This document shows, piece by piece, positions 9,610 through 17,410 of a stretch of 31,289 bases of DNA. A program made the translations under genes and the position numbers. Under the pieces are notes generated by a model. That model ran no database searches. It was given only the letters and a program-made list of their open reading frames with translations, and had not been told where the DNA came from. Position 1 is the first letter of the stretch. Each line of letters opens with the position of its first letter. The stretch is from CAYYNP01 sp964472545 (GTDB taxonomy: Bacteria; Planctomycetota; Planctomycetia; Pirellulales; Thermoguttaceae), in NCBI GenBank assembly GCA_964472545.1, contig CAYYNP010000090.1:1-31289 (forward strand), read 5' to 3'.

Positions 9610-9717
9610 GGCTGGGGTCGAGGTGCGAGGAACGAGCATCGAGCCCCCAGACCGTGCGCCTTTGAGGTTCCGCGCCCTGGGGGCTCCACACTCGTCCCTC
9701 GTGGGTCGACCCCAGCC
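9610..9717. repeat. Large imperfect inverted repeat (41-base arms)
   Basis: The left arm 9610-9650 and the right arm 9677-9717 are reverse complements apart from a few positions near the middle; the outer 12 bases (GGCTGGGGTCGA) and the inner 10 (GAGCCCCCAG) match exactly. The 26-base loop is 9651-9676. It lies between the end of the haem protein gene and the end of the convergent small membrane protein gene, so it may end transcription from both sides, although there is no T run. The structure also resembles dispersed palindromic elements or a small MITE. Confidence 0.8.
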
Positions 9718-9759
9718 ATCCCGTTTCCAAGATCGAGTGGCGTAACGGCGTGAGCCGAG

Positions 9760-10080
9760 TCACTTCGGGGGTTCCGGGTCGGCAAACTCGGAGTCGGGAA
9801 TCTCGGGCGTTGGGAACTCGGCAACCACAGGTTCTGCGTCCGTCTCGTTCGCGTCGGTCGTGGAGTCGTCTTCCGGACCGGTTTCTTCCGGCCGATCGTC
9901 TTGCGGCTGCTGCGTTTGCTGCTTGCGGTGCTGATAGTCCTCAATGATCTCCTCGCGGAACCAACTCACCGTATCGACGACGACACGAAAGAGAAACCAG
10001 GCGATGAAGACCAGCGCGACCAGCCCGCCCACGACGATCAGCCACGAGGCTCTAGCGGCGAATAGGGGTGTGAACGACAT
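9760..10080 (-). CDS. Small single-pass membrane protein with acidic tail
   Basis: A 106-residue protein that I do not assign to a named family. Residues about 13-34 (WLIVVGGLVALVFIAWFLF) form one membrane segment; then comes a short basic/aromatic stretch (SWFREEIIEDYQHRKQQ) and an acidic, Pro- and Thr-rich tail rich in D and E. The N-terminus (MSFTPLFAARAS) is short, so the tail is probably cytoplasmic or periplasmic depending on insertion; I cannot tell. The ribosome site is weak. It is downstream of the tetrahaem cytochrome gene, but 201 bases and a palindromic repeat separate them. The good membrane segment and lack of a competing gene support it. Confidence 0.6.
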   Translation of the reverse strand: MSFTPLFAARASWLIVVGGLVALVFIAWFLFRVVVDTVSWFREEIIEDYQHRKQQTQQPQDDRPEETGPEDDSTTDANETDAEPVVAEFPTPEIPDSEFADPEPPK

Positions 10081-10138
10081 AACCGATTCTCAACGCGAGC
10101 AAGAGAGCGGACGCTAGGCGCAGGGCAGCGCGAGGGTG

Positions 10139-10207
10139 CCATGCCCACGCTTGCGTGGGCATGCCCAAGTGTAGGCCGCCATCATGCCCACGCAAGCGTG
10201 GGCATGG
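10139..10207. repeat. Double palindrome with 25-base perfect inverted arms
   Basis: Arm 10139-10163 (CCATGCCCACGCTTGCGTGG...) and arm 10183-10207 are perfect reverse complements, with 19 bases between. Each arm is itself nearly palindromic (ATGCCCACGC-TT-GCGTGGGCAT), so either a cruciform or two adjacent hairpins can form. It lies just after the tetrahaem cytochrome stop and could act as a terminator or mRNA end stabiliser, or be a dispersed element. No T run follows. Confidence 0.9.
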
Positions 10208-10281
10208 TACGCCGCGACACAGCGGCACTCCTGTTCGCTGAATCCTCTCTTCGGAAGATTCCGTGCTACTTCAACGGGCTG

Positions 10282-10896
10282 CTACGAATCGTCCTTTGCC
10301 GCTTTGCCTTCCTTGTCCCAGTGGCAGTTGCGCTTCTCCGGGTCCAGGCGGTGCTCGCCGTGGCAATCGGTGCAATGCTTCGACTTGGACGTGCCGGCGA
10401 GGAACTTCTTGTGTGCCTTCTGCGGCAGTTCGTCCCGCTCGTGGCACTCGGTGCAGAGGTCGTTGACCTTCGCCCGGGAGTACATGATGTCCGGCGCCGT
10501 GCCGTTGCCGCCGTCGGCCCAGGACTCGTCGGCGATGTGTTCGTCGCACTCGCCGTGGCAGTCGGCACAGCCGATCTTCGCCTTGGCGTGGAAGACGGCG
10601 ATCTCTTCGTCGACGTAGTTCAGATGGCAGACGTGGCAGCGGCTGTTGTCGGCCATCCCCTTCTTGGGCATGCCCGGCTCGTCGTCGTCATCCAACAACA
10701 ACGGCGGGTCGTCGTCCAGCAGCAGCGGCGGGTCGTCGTCCAGCAGCAGCGGAGGCTCCTTCTCGTCCTCCGCCGCCTTCTTCTCGGCCGCTGCCTTGTC
10801 GTCGTCGGTAGTCTGCTGGCCAAACAGGCCTTCACCGTAGCCGATGAACACGACCGCCGCCACGGCCAACACCAACACGCTCGCGAAGTACTTCAT
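10282..10896 (-). CDS. Periplasmic tetrahaem cytochrome c
   Basis: A 204-residue protein. ATG at 10896 is preferred to the upstream in-frame start because an AGAGG ribosome site precedes it and MKYFASVLVLAVAAVVFIGYG is a signal peptide or anchor. There are four CXXCH haem sites: CHVCH, CADCH, CTECH and CTDCH, plus extra histidines that could be sixth ligands. Between the export signal and the haem part is a charged linker with a threefold repeat of PPLLLDDD. The start is only 11 bases past the stop of the aldo/keto reductase gene, and its ribosome site overlaps that stop, so the two are very probably translated together. An electron-transfer role in the periplasm is firmly suggested; partner and direction are unknown. 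Confidence 0.87.
   Translation of the reverse strand: MKYFASVLVLAVAAVVFIGYGEGLFGQQTTDDDKAAAEKKAAEDEKEPPLLLDDDPPLLLDDDPPLLLDDDDEPGMPKKGMADNSRCHVCHLNYVDEEIAVFHAKAKIGCADCHGECDEHIADESWADGGNGTAPDIMYSRAKVNDLCTECHERDELPQKAHKKFLAGTSKSKHCTDCHGEHRLDPEKRNCHWDKEGKAAKDDS
10684..10755 (-). repeat. Three 24-base tandem repeats coding for PPLLLDDD
   Basis: Units 10684-10707, 10708-10731 and 10732-10755 each code for PPLLLDDD within the cytochrome gene. The two units closest to the gene start are almost identical in DNA; the third uses TTG and GAT codons instead of CTG and GAC, so it is older. The length is a multiple of three, so unit gain or loss keeps the frame. Confidence 0.93.
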
Positions 10897-10907
10897 TGAT
10901 GCAACCT

Positions 10908-11918
10908 CTACACGTATTGCCAGTCTTTCAGCCACTGGTAGTTACCGGGCAGGTTGGCCCACATCTGCTTCGAGGCCCCGTCCAGTTCGGCCTGCTCTTT
11001 GACGTCCAGTTCGCGGCGTTCCTTCACCGCCTTGACCACGTTGTCGACGAACTCGGGGCTGTTGAGGCCGGGGATCGGGACCACGGTGTCGGAGTGGAGG
11101 ATATACCGCAACGCCAAACGGGCGCGGCGGTTGTTCTCCTCCTGGTCGCCGCGGAACAGCGAGCCGGCTCCGAAGGGCTTGATGCCGAACGCACCCACGT
11201 TGCACTTCTTCAGCGCGTCGAAGACACTGTCGGTCTGGGCACGCTTACTCATCGTGGTAAACGGGAAGCAGACGCAGTCGATCTGCGGGAAGTACTCGAT
11301 CATGAACTGGATCCAGCGGCGGTCGTGCGTCGAGAAGCCGATGAAGCGGGCTTTGCCCTGCTTCTTGGCCGTCTCCAGAGCCTCGACCATCTCGCAGGCC
11401 GTGTTGAAGGTGTGCCGGCCGCCGGGCTCGTAGCAGGTGATCCGCCAGAGGTCCGTATACTCCTGGTTCGAGTCGAGCAACGTACGGTCGAGCACTTCCA
11501 AGAGCTTCTTGGCCGTGCGGAAGTTCTCGTTGCGAATCTCGTTGCCGCAATGCGACAGGGCCAGATACATCTTGTCGCGGCGGCCTTCCAGGGCCTTGCA
11601 GTCGCGGCAGACTTCGCCGTGCGTGCATGCATCGATGTAGTTGACGCCCGCGTCGATGGCGCGGCTAACGATCTCCGTCCGCTGTTCGAGGTTGCTGCGG
11701 GAATGTCCGCCGAGACAGACGGCCGAGACCATCACGTCCATCGAGCCTTGCTTGCGATACTCCATGTTCTCGTTGTAGTTGAGAATCTTGGAGGTATCGA
11801 CCGTCGCGCCTTCGCCGGGACGGACGACCGTCGCCGCGCCGATTCCCGTCGCCACTCCGGCAGCCAGCTTGGCTCCGTCGCCGAGAAACGTCCGTCGACT
11901 TACTGCTTTGTCCTGCAT
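10908..11918 (-). CDS. Tat-exported aldo/keto reductase-like protein with altered active site
   Basis: A 336-residue protein with a twin-arginine signal (SRRTFLGDG, then a hydrophobic Ala/Gly stretch to about 35). The (beta/alpha)8 aldo/keto reductase pattern is clear: VSAVCLGGHSRS, AIDAGVNYIDACTHG, ARFIGFSTHD, AFGIKPFGAGSL, VPIPGLNSPEFV. Typical enzymes use Asp, Tyr, Lys and His. Here Asp96 is kept, but the Tyr position reads THG, the Lys position LSHCG (about 120-125) and the His position RITCYEP (about 159-165). Cys98, Cys104 and Cys107 form C-x5-C-x2-C where the catalytic Tyr would be. So it may bind a metal or different cofactor. AAGGGA precedes the ATG. It is coupled to the tetrahaem cytochrome gene. 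Confidence 0.85.
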   Translation of the reverse strand: MQDKAVSRRTFLGDGAKLAAGVATGIGAATVVRPGEGATVDTSKILNYNENMEYRKQGSMDVMVSAVCLGGHSRSNLEQRTEIVSRAIDAGVNYIDACTHGEVCRDCKALEGRRDKMYLALSHCGNEIRNENFRTAKKLLEVLDRTLLDSNQEYTDLWRITCYEPGGRHTFNTACEMVEALETAKKQGKARFIGFSTHDRRWIQFMIEYFPQIDCVCFPFTTMSKRAQTDSVFDALKKCNVGAFGIKPFGAGSLFRGDQEENNRRARLALRYILHSDTVVPIPGLNSPEFVDNVVKAVKERRELDVKEQAELDGASKQMWANLPGNYQWLKDWQYV

Positions 11919-12020
11919 CGTGTTTTCCCTTCGTAATGCGAATAAGGGGGAATGGGTTCGGTCGCCAATCGCTGGGGCGAAAGGCGACTAGGGTCCGATC
12001 GTCTCCGATCGCGTGCTCCC

Positions 12021-12740
12021 CTATTTCTTCTGGTAAAGGGCCTTGACCTCGTCGGTCGAGAGGGCCCGGTCGTAGATTCGCACGTCGTCGAGCGCGCCGG
12101 CGAAGCCCTGCCCGATCCGCACGTCGATCTCCTTGCCGGTTTCGATCGGCCAGAGGTCCAACAGGCCGATGTCGTGGACCTCGGCCCCTTCGCCGTCGAG
12201 GTAGAGATTCACGCTGTCGTGCAGATTGGGCGGGTCGCCGCCGATCATCACGATCACGACGTGATGCCACTCGTCGTCGCTGATCTGGTCGTTCATGTAG
12301 TAATACCCCCCGCTGGGGGTTGCGCCCACCCGGCCGCGGATGAACCGAATGTGCCACATCTTGCCCGCGTCGTCCTCGCCCCAGCCCATCAATTCCCCCC
12401 GCGTGCTGGTCGTCTTGACCCACATCGCAACAGACCGCGCCTGCGTGCCGCCGACGCCCTTGTAGCCGGTGATTTCCAGCAGGTTCTCTTTGCCGTCGAA
12501 CTTCAGAGCCTTGCCGATTCGCCCGTCGACCGAGCCGGCCTCGCACGAAAGACCTCCCGCGAGTGTGCCTTTGTGCCCGCCCTTGGAGGAGTCGGCGACG
12601 CTAGTGCCGGTGGTTTCATCGAGCTTCCACCAGCCGACCAGGTGCGGATCCGCATCAAGATCGGCAGCTTCGCCCTGGGCCAGGGCGTAGCCGACGGGCG
12701 TCAACGACAGGATCACAAGCAGAAGTAGGCTTTTCGACAT
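12021..12740 (-). CDS. Secreted LamG-domain (concanavalin-like) protein
   Basis: A 239-residue protein with signal peptide MSKSLLLLVILSLTPVGYALAQ. The rest is one LamG/concanavalin A-like jelly-roll: HLVGWWKLDETTGTSVADSS at the start, KALKFDG, SVAMWVKTTS, DDEWHHVVIVM, LYLDGE, and FAGALDDVRIYDRALSTDEV at the end. These are the usual landmarks of planctomycetal LamG proteins, which are thought to bind glycans; there is no catalytic domain. GGGAG lies 6 bases before the ATG. The reductase gene follows after 102 bases on the same strand, so it could be the first gene of the LamG-reductase-cytochrome unit. Confidence 0.88.
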   Translation of the reverse strand: MSKSLLLLVILSLTPVGYALAQGEAADLDADPHLVGWWKLDETTGTSVADSSKGGHKGTLAGGLSCEAGSVDGRIGKALKFDGKENLLEITGYKGVGGTQARSVAMWVKTTSTRGELMGWGEDDAGKMWHIRFIRGRVGATPSGGYYYMNDQISDDEWHHVVIVMIGGDPPNLHDSVNLYLDGEGAEVHDIGLLDLWPIETGKEIDVRIGQGFAGALDDVRIYDRALSTDEVKALYQKK

Positions 12741-12922
12741 GGTTTACTCCCTCTCTGGTCGTCTTTCTGGGTGTAGTTTCGCCACAACAACTCAACACCC
12801 CACCATAGCAAACGCCCGAGCGGCTGACAAGCGGCTTTGGCGGCCTGGGTATGCTAGCGAAGTCGTGATGATACTGGGGATTGCCGTGCTCGCAATGTTC
12901 CGATTGTGCCGATTGTATCGAT

Positions 12923-14761
12923 ATGCGTATCGGCCATTACAGACTGGGAATCGCCATCTTTGCCGTGCTCTTTGTCATCCTGGCAACCGGTACGGTATGG
13001 CCGCAAAGCCTTGCCCGGCTGATGCTTCCGGAGCAGCGGCGGATGGAGATTCGGGCCCCTTCGGCGCTCTCGACGGCCCGATTGCCCGATCTGCCCACCC
13101 CGCCGACCGTGGGCGACGAAGGCCCGGAGTTGCCAGAGTGCCAACTCTCGCTCGACGAGGCGATCCGCATTGCGTTGGCCAATTCCGAGGTGGTTCGTGT
13201 GCTGGGCGGCTCCAGCGGACGGACGATCTACGATCCGGCCATCAATAACACCCAGATCGATGCCGCCCGGGGGCGTTTTGACCCGTCGATCGACATCCGC
13301 AACGACTTCAACCGCCGGCACACGCCGTCGGCCGCCTTCGATCCATGGCCGGCGGTCGTCTTCGGCGGCGATCCCACACGCGACTACGACATGTCGGCCG
13401 GGCTGTCGAAGACCACCGCCACGGGAGCCGTGGCGGGGCTGGCCATCTTGGCCAATCCGTCGCGTACCTCCGCCGACGGGCTGCCGCTGAATCCGCGGAC
13501 CGACTCGGCGCTGCAACTGAGCGTGACCCAGCCTCTCCTGCAACGGGCGGGAACGGCAGCCAACCTGGCGCCGATCACACTGGCACGCATCGACACCGAA
13601 CGTTCGTACTACCAACTCAAAGACAGCGTGCAGGAGTTGGTCCGCGCGGTGATCGAAGCCTATTGGTCGCTGGTCGCCGCCCGCACCGAAGTCTGGGCCC
13701 GGCATCAGCAGGTCGCCCAGGGTGAGGAGGCCCTGCGGCGTGCCGAGGGCGCCCGGCTGGCCGGCAAGCTGGATGCAATCGACGTGGCCGAGTTCCAGTC
13801 GGCGCTGGCCAACTTCCGTGCGTCACGCGTCTCGGCCGATACGATCTTGCTGCAGCGCGAGGCGGCGCTGCGAAACGTACTCGGATGGCCGCCCACCGGG
13901 CCGGAGCAGATCGTGCCGGTGAGCCCGCCGGTGATGCAGCGTGCCGACGTCGATTGGCAGCAAGTAGTGCGGCTGGCCGAGCAGTTCCGGCCCGACCTGA
14001 TCGAGTTGAAGCTGACCCTCGAAGCCGACCGGCAGCGGCTATTGATCGCCCGCAACCAGGCCCTGCCGCAGGTCGACGCCACTGCCTCGTACCGCTGGGA
14101 CGCCCTGGAAGGCCGCACGCCCGGAGGCGACTACATCTCGACGCCCGGCGGAGACTACACCGGCTGGCAACTCGGCGTGCAATGGACGATGCCCTTGGGC
14201 TTGCGGCAAACTCGGGCGGCGATGCGGCAGGAGGAGTTGGCGTTGATGCGGGATCGGGCCCATCTCGACCAGGGCCTGCACAACGCGGCCCATCTGCTGG
14301 CGGCCACGTATCGCAACCTGGCCCAATACTACGCCCAATACGAGGCCTTCCAAGAGGCCCGCTCCGCCGCCCATTACGTGCTCGAAGGCCACGCCGCCGA
14401 GTACCAGGTTGGCTGGCCCACGCTCTACGTCAACGTCCGGTTGGCCATCGCCGACTGGGGCAACGCCGTGGCCGCCGAGGCCCGCGCCCTGACCCAATAC
14501 AACACCGAACTGGCCGGCATGCTCCGCCAGACGGGCACGATTCTCGAAGTCCACGGCATCCGCTTCACCGAAGAGCAATACCACTCCACCGGCCCGCTCG
14601 GCCGCTGGGCCCCCGATCGCCACTACGCCCGCGATCGGCGTCCGTGCCCCAACGAGCCGCGTTACCAGACCGGCGACGAACCGGCGGAGAACGTGTTCGA
14701 TCTGGACGACCCCATGCCGGAGCGTCGTGACGCCGAGCGTTTGCCGCGTGTGGGGCCGTGA
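12923..14761 (+). CDS. TolC-family outer membrane channel protein
   Basis: About 612 residues from ATG 12923; an upstream in-frame TTG at 12881 would add a Cys-rich leader that does not look like an export signal, whereas MRIGHYRLGIAIFAVLFVILATG does. The mature part has the two-fold outer membrane efflux protein pattern: LSLDEAIRIALANSEVVR, LSVTQPLLQRAG, LVRAVIEAYWSLVAARTEV, KLDAIDVAEFQSALANFRA and LGVQWTMPLGLRQTRAAMRQ, with long coiled helices. Such proteins form the trimeric outer part of type I secretion and RND pumps. No inner membrane transporter or adaptor gene is in the window, so its partners lie elsewhere. The last 60 or so residues (from TGPLGRWAPDRH) are a charged tail outside the usual family length. 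Confidence 0.87.
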   Translation: MRIGHYRLGIAIFAVLFVILATGTVWPQSLARLMLPEQRRMEIRAPSALSTARLPDLPTPPTVGDEGPELPECQLSLDEAIRIALANSEVVRVLGGSSGRTIYDPAINNTQIDAARGRFDPSIDIRNDFNRRHTPSAAFDPWPAVVFGGDPTRDYDMSAGLSKTTATGAVAGLAILANPSRTSADGLPLNPRTDSALQLSVTQPLLQRAGTAANLAPITLARIDTERSYYQLKDSVQELVRAVIEAYWSLVAARTEVWARHQQVAQGEEALRRAEGARLAGKLDAIDVAEFQSALANFRASRVSADTILLQREAALRNVLGWPPTGPEQIVPVSPPVMQRADVDWQQVVRLAEQFRPDLIELKLTLEADRQRLLIARNQALPQVDATASYRWDALEGRTPGGDYISTPGGDYTGWQLGVQWTMPLGLRQTRAAMRQEELALMRDRAHLDQGLHNAAHLLAATYRNLAQYYAQYEAFQEARSAAHYVLEGHAAEYQVGWPTLYVNVRLAIADWGNAVAAEARALTQYNTELAGMLRQTGTILEVHGIRFTEEQYHSTGPLGRWAPDRHYARDRRPCPNEPRYQTGDEPAENVFDLDDPMPERRDAERLPRVGP

Positions 14762-15242
14762 GTCTCGAGTATCCTGTCGATCCCGTAATCCGGTCGCTCG
14801 GTCGCAGTGGATGGCCTTTGTTGAATGTTGCCCCGCTTTCAATTTCTGCCGGGAATTCGCGTCTGGCCGGGCGGTTCATAAGTCGTGCCGCACCTGCTGT
14901 TTACGGCGATTTCCGGCCGGGTGGCTTGATATGCGTCGCAAGTACCGGCAGTCAACAATTGCCGATTCGTGCGCGTAAGCTCTGTGATACAAACAGGTTA
15001 CGTTGATTCCCTCGATCCCATTTCTGACGCCTTCCTCGCCAACAGACTTACGTCGACAGGTCTCCCGCGACGGACGACGGAACCCTCTTTGCAGCAAGAT
15101 GTTGCAAGGCTGCGGCGTGCCTGCCGATCGTCGTAAGTCAGATCACTGGTTGGTTGACAACACAGCAGAGTCAGTTAATTGCGCCCGGGAAGAGAGAGCT
15201 GATCAACAACCCGTTGCAGGGCTCGGTCGAGCAGAGGCTAGC

Positions 15243-15277
15243 GGGTGCCGTGGCATCCTCTCATGCCTACGGCACCC
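15243..15277. repeat. Hairpin (GGGTGCCGT...ACGGCACCC)
   Basis: Bases 15243-15256 pair with 15263-15277 with a single bulge, over a 6-base loop. There is no T run after it on either strand, so it is a weak terminator candidate and may be another dispersed palindrome. Confidence 0.6.
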
Positions 15278-15584
15278 GGACGGTTCTCCGAATGAGCCAA
15301 TTCGGGTAGCATAGTCTGTCGCGGAGCAATCGGCCGGGCCAACCGCGGTGCGCTCGAGTGTCCAGCGCCTTCTGGGGGTAAGCCGGGCATGAGACGCGGC
15401 CTTCGAATTGGGCGGGCTTACTTGGCAGGGGCCAGAATCGGTGAGACTTGCTTGTGGGGCTCCCTCCGGCGGGCTGCCGTTTTTCTGATGGAATTCAACG
15501 AATATGCCGAGGCGGGGGCGATTTGCCATTTCCCAAGCCGGTCGATCACATCGTCACACGGGATCCCCAAGAGTGACCGCGGGG

Positions 15585-15612
15585 TTGACAGACGATTGCT
15601 GATCGATGTAAT
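15585..15612 (+). promoter_or_regulatory. Strong candidate promoter of the three-gene low-GC unit
   Basis: TTGACA at 15585-15590 is a perfect -35 box; TGTAAT at 15607-15612 matches the -10 consensus at five of six bases; the spacer is 16. It lies 74 bases before the start at 15687. This is the closest match to the standard promoter consensus that I found in the window. Confidence 0.55.
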
Positions 15613-15686
15613 GTCACCTAGAATTAAGGGTTACGAGGTTTCCATAGCCTTCAGCAGCCCGGTCGGAATCGGGAAGGACCACGCAC

Positions 15687-16415
15687 ATGGCCGGTAGCAG
15701 CTTCGTGTTCAAGAATCCGCCCTTTAGGTTCTTGGCCGATCATCTCGTCCAACACACAGACTTCCAGGAGGACGCTCAATGCATCCTAGAACTCGATGAA
15801 GATGCATATCTCCGGTTAGCCACCCAACTCGGCAACGCAGACGGCTTCCTGAGCCGTTCTGAGTTGCGCACTATCGTTGACGAGGTGCTAGACGAGGGTT
15901 CGGATCGAGTTGCATCGATCATCGATCACATTGGCAGGATCGTCCACGACGCGGACATGGATGTCCTTGATGCCATGGAGGCTTTGGGCACGGCGATCGA
16001 AGAAAAGGCCGAAAGCCTCAAACCGCAAGAGCGTCGGACACTGACCGAGCGACTTCGAAAGTTGGCCGCGGAGCCCATCGGGATCGCGAAACAACACAAG
16101 GCTCGGCAATTGGTTGATGCCATCGGCGCTGAACTCGATGATTTCCGAATCATCTGCGACATCCGTCCGATATTTGACCAGAAACGTGAGCGAATCGATG
16201 GGGCGATCCCGCTAGCGATCTTGCGGCTGGAATACAGCAAGCCAGACGGCGAATCCGCCGTGGTTGAGCTTCGCGTCACTGAGAAGCAGATCGCAAAGTT
16301 CGGAGAGAGGATCGCAGACGCCAATCTCAAGCTAAGGATGATCAACGAACTCCTGACTGGCCAGCATCTTCCTATTCCAAGAACGAAATCCACAGTCTCT
16401 GAGGGTGAATCATAG
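15687..16415 (+). CDS. Hypothetical protein, first gene of a low-GC three-gene unit
   Basis: A 242-residue soluble protein that I do not recognise. Residues 1-150 are predicted mainly helical and acidic (RLATQLGNADGFLSRSEL, RTIVDEVLDEGSDRVAS, LRKLAAEPIGIAKQHKARQ). The last 90 residues look alpha/beta: ICDIRPIFDQKRERIDGAI, then AILRLEYSKPDG and VVELRVTEKQIAKFGERI and a closing helix. There is no signal peptide and no membrane segment, so it should be cytoplasmic. AAGGA precedes the ATG. The stop TAG shares its last base with the GTG start of the next gene, so translation is coupled. Lower GC than neighbours (32 of 60 bases at 15781-15840, against 42 of 60 at 18541-18600) suggests acquisition by transfer. 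Confidence 0.8.
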   Translation: MAGSSFVFKNPPFRFLADHLVQHTDFQEDAQCILELDEDAYLRLATQLGNADGFLSRSELRTIVDEVLDEGSDRVASIIDHIGRIVHDADMDVLDAMEALGTAIEEKAESLKPQERRTLTERLRKLAAEPIGIAKQHKARQLVDAIGAELDDFRIICDIRPIFDQKRERIDGAIPLAILRLEYSKPDGESAVVELRVTEKQIAKFGERIADANLKLRMINELLTGQHLPIPRTKSTVSEGES

Positions 16416-17389
16416 TGCCGCAGCCCCGTGAGCCACGAGCGGAGTCAGCGTCCGCTGAGCCGTCCCTTCGGGAGTACCTGAAGGCGGCGATCCAGGAGCG
16501 AGGCTTCACGGCGACCCTCAAGTCTCTCAACAAAGGCCATTTGTCGACAGGCGAGATGATGACCGTTTTCAACGGCGTTGTCGAGAAATCGCCGTCTGGC
16601 CTATATGACGCGGCTCTCCACACAGACAAAGGGCCCGTCTCACTCCTCGGTGTTGAGTGGACAGATTGTGAATCGAAAGATCCGCAACTGATTTCCCCAA
16701 TCAGAAGTCCTTCCTCTCATGCAACTTCAGATTCGAGCGAACTCACGGCTAAGGAAGTCCTGGAGCGGTTGACTTCTACCGGCACGAATTCACCCTGTCG
16801 GCTGCTGTGCCAAATGGAGTTGTTGCATTTCGATCCATCCCAACGAGAGGCAATCTTGCCGGTACTCTGGCAGTATATCCTCGCTCATCGCAACAGCAAC
16901 ACCCCCGAAACGCTTATTGCCGTTGGGGCGGCGATCCGAAAGTACGTCGCGATCATGCCGATGGACCGGATGGACGAACTGGCCGTCCTCCTTGAAAGCG
17001 GACACAGATCGCCCCTCCCGATTGACCTAGAGATCGAAGTGGCCAAGATGGTCTATCGCAATCTTGAGGTCCATCCACCGGTTGTCGCGGATCCGTATCC
17101 GGAGTTGGCCAAGCGGTTTTGGGAGATGGTGCAGGCATACATCAATCCTCGCGTCCTCTTGCGCGACAAGCACTCGGCAGCCACTTCGTTGGCCATTGAA
17201 GCAATCGTTTCAATGCGCAGTCCGCTTGCGGAGCAGGCATGGCAAGCAGCTATTGCATGCCCCTTTCGTTGGTTCGGCGAACTGGTCAGCGATAATCTCG
17301 ACAACCTACATGAGCAGTGGAGCAGCGGGAGCGCCGATGCTGCGACTTGGCTACGCGAGTTGCGGAACAATGTCTTGGCTCATGCGTGA
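16415..17389 (+). CDS. Hypothetical helical protein, second gene of the unit
   Basis: A 324-residue protein starting at a GTG that overlaps the previous stop by one base. I do not recognise the family. The N-terminus is a disordered, Ser/Glu-rich leader, then SLREYLKAAIQERGFTATLK and a short beta part (GPVSLLGVEWTD). From about residue 110 it is helical throughout (LTAKEVLERLTS, QREAILPVLWQYILAHR, TLIAVGAAIRKYVAIMP, HSAATSLAIEAIVSMRS), resembling HEAT-like helical repeats. No signal or membrane segment. Possibly a scaffold or adaptor for its neighbours; that is inference from the helical solenoid look only. GC is low (29 of 60 bases at 16681-16740). Confidence 0.78.
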   Translation: MPQPREPRAESASAEPSLREYLKAAIQERGFTATLKSLNKGHLSTGEMMTVFNGVVEKSPSGLYDAALHTDKGPVSLLGVEWTDCESKDPQLISPIRSPSSHATSDSSELTAKEVLERLTSTGTNSPCRLLCQMELLHFDPSQREAILPVLWQYILAHRNSNTPETLIAVGAAIRKYVAIMPMDRMDELAVLLESGHRSPLPIDLEIEVAKMVYRNLEVHPPVVADPYPELAKRFWEMVQAYINPRVLLRDKHSAATSLAIEAIVSMRSPLAEQAWQAAIACPFRWFGELVSDNLDNLHEQWSSGSADAATWLRELRNNVLAHA

Positions 17390-17410
17390 TCCGGCAGGCT
17401 GGAGATTGGT

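Larger units (their letters stand above)
14762..15686. other. 925-base gene-free stretch
   Basis: No convincing gene. Short open frames on both strands (such as 15389-15697 plus and 15203-15529 minus) overlap, have no recognisable motifs and lack good ribosome sites. It contains a hairpin at 15243-15277 and, at its right end, the promoter at 15585-15612. The base composition starts to drop here relative to flanking genes, which fits the edge of an inserted segment. Confidence 0.5.

Noticed and set aside
10896..11936. 346-residue plus-strand open frame opposite the aldo/keto reductase
   Set aside because: Antisense shadow; the minus strand has a Tat signal and family motifs.
15389..15697. 102-residue open frame on the plus strand before the low-GC unit
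   Set aside because: No ribosome site, no recognisable motif, and it overlaps the proposed promoter and a minus-strand open frame of equal quality.
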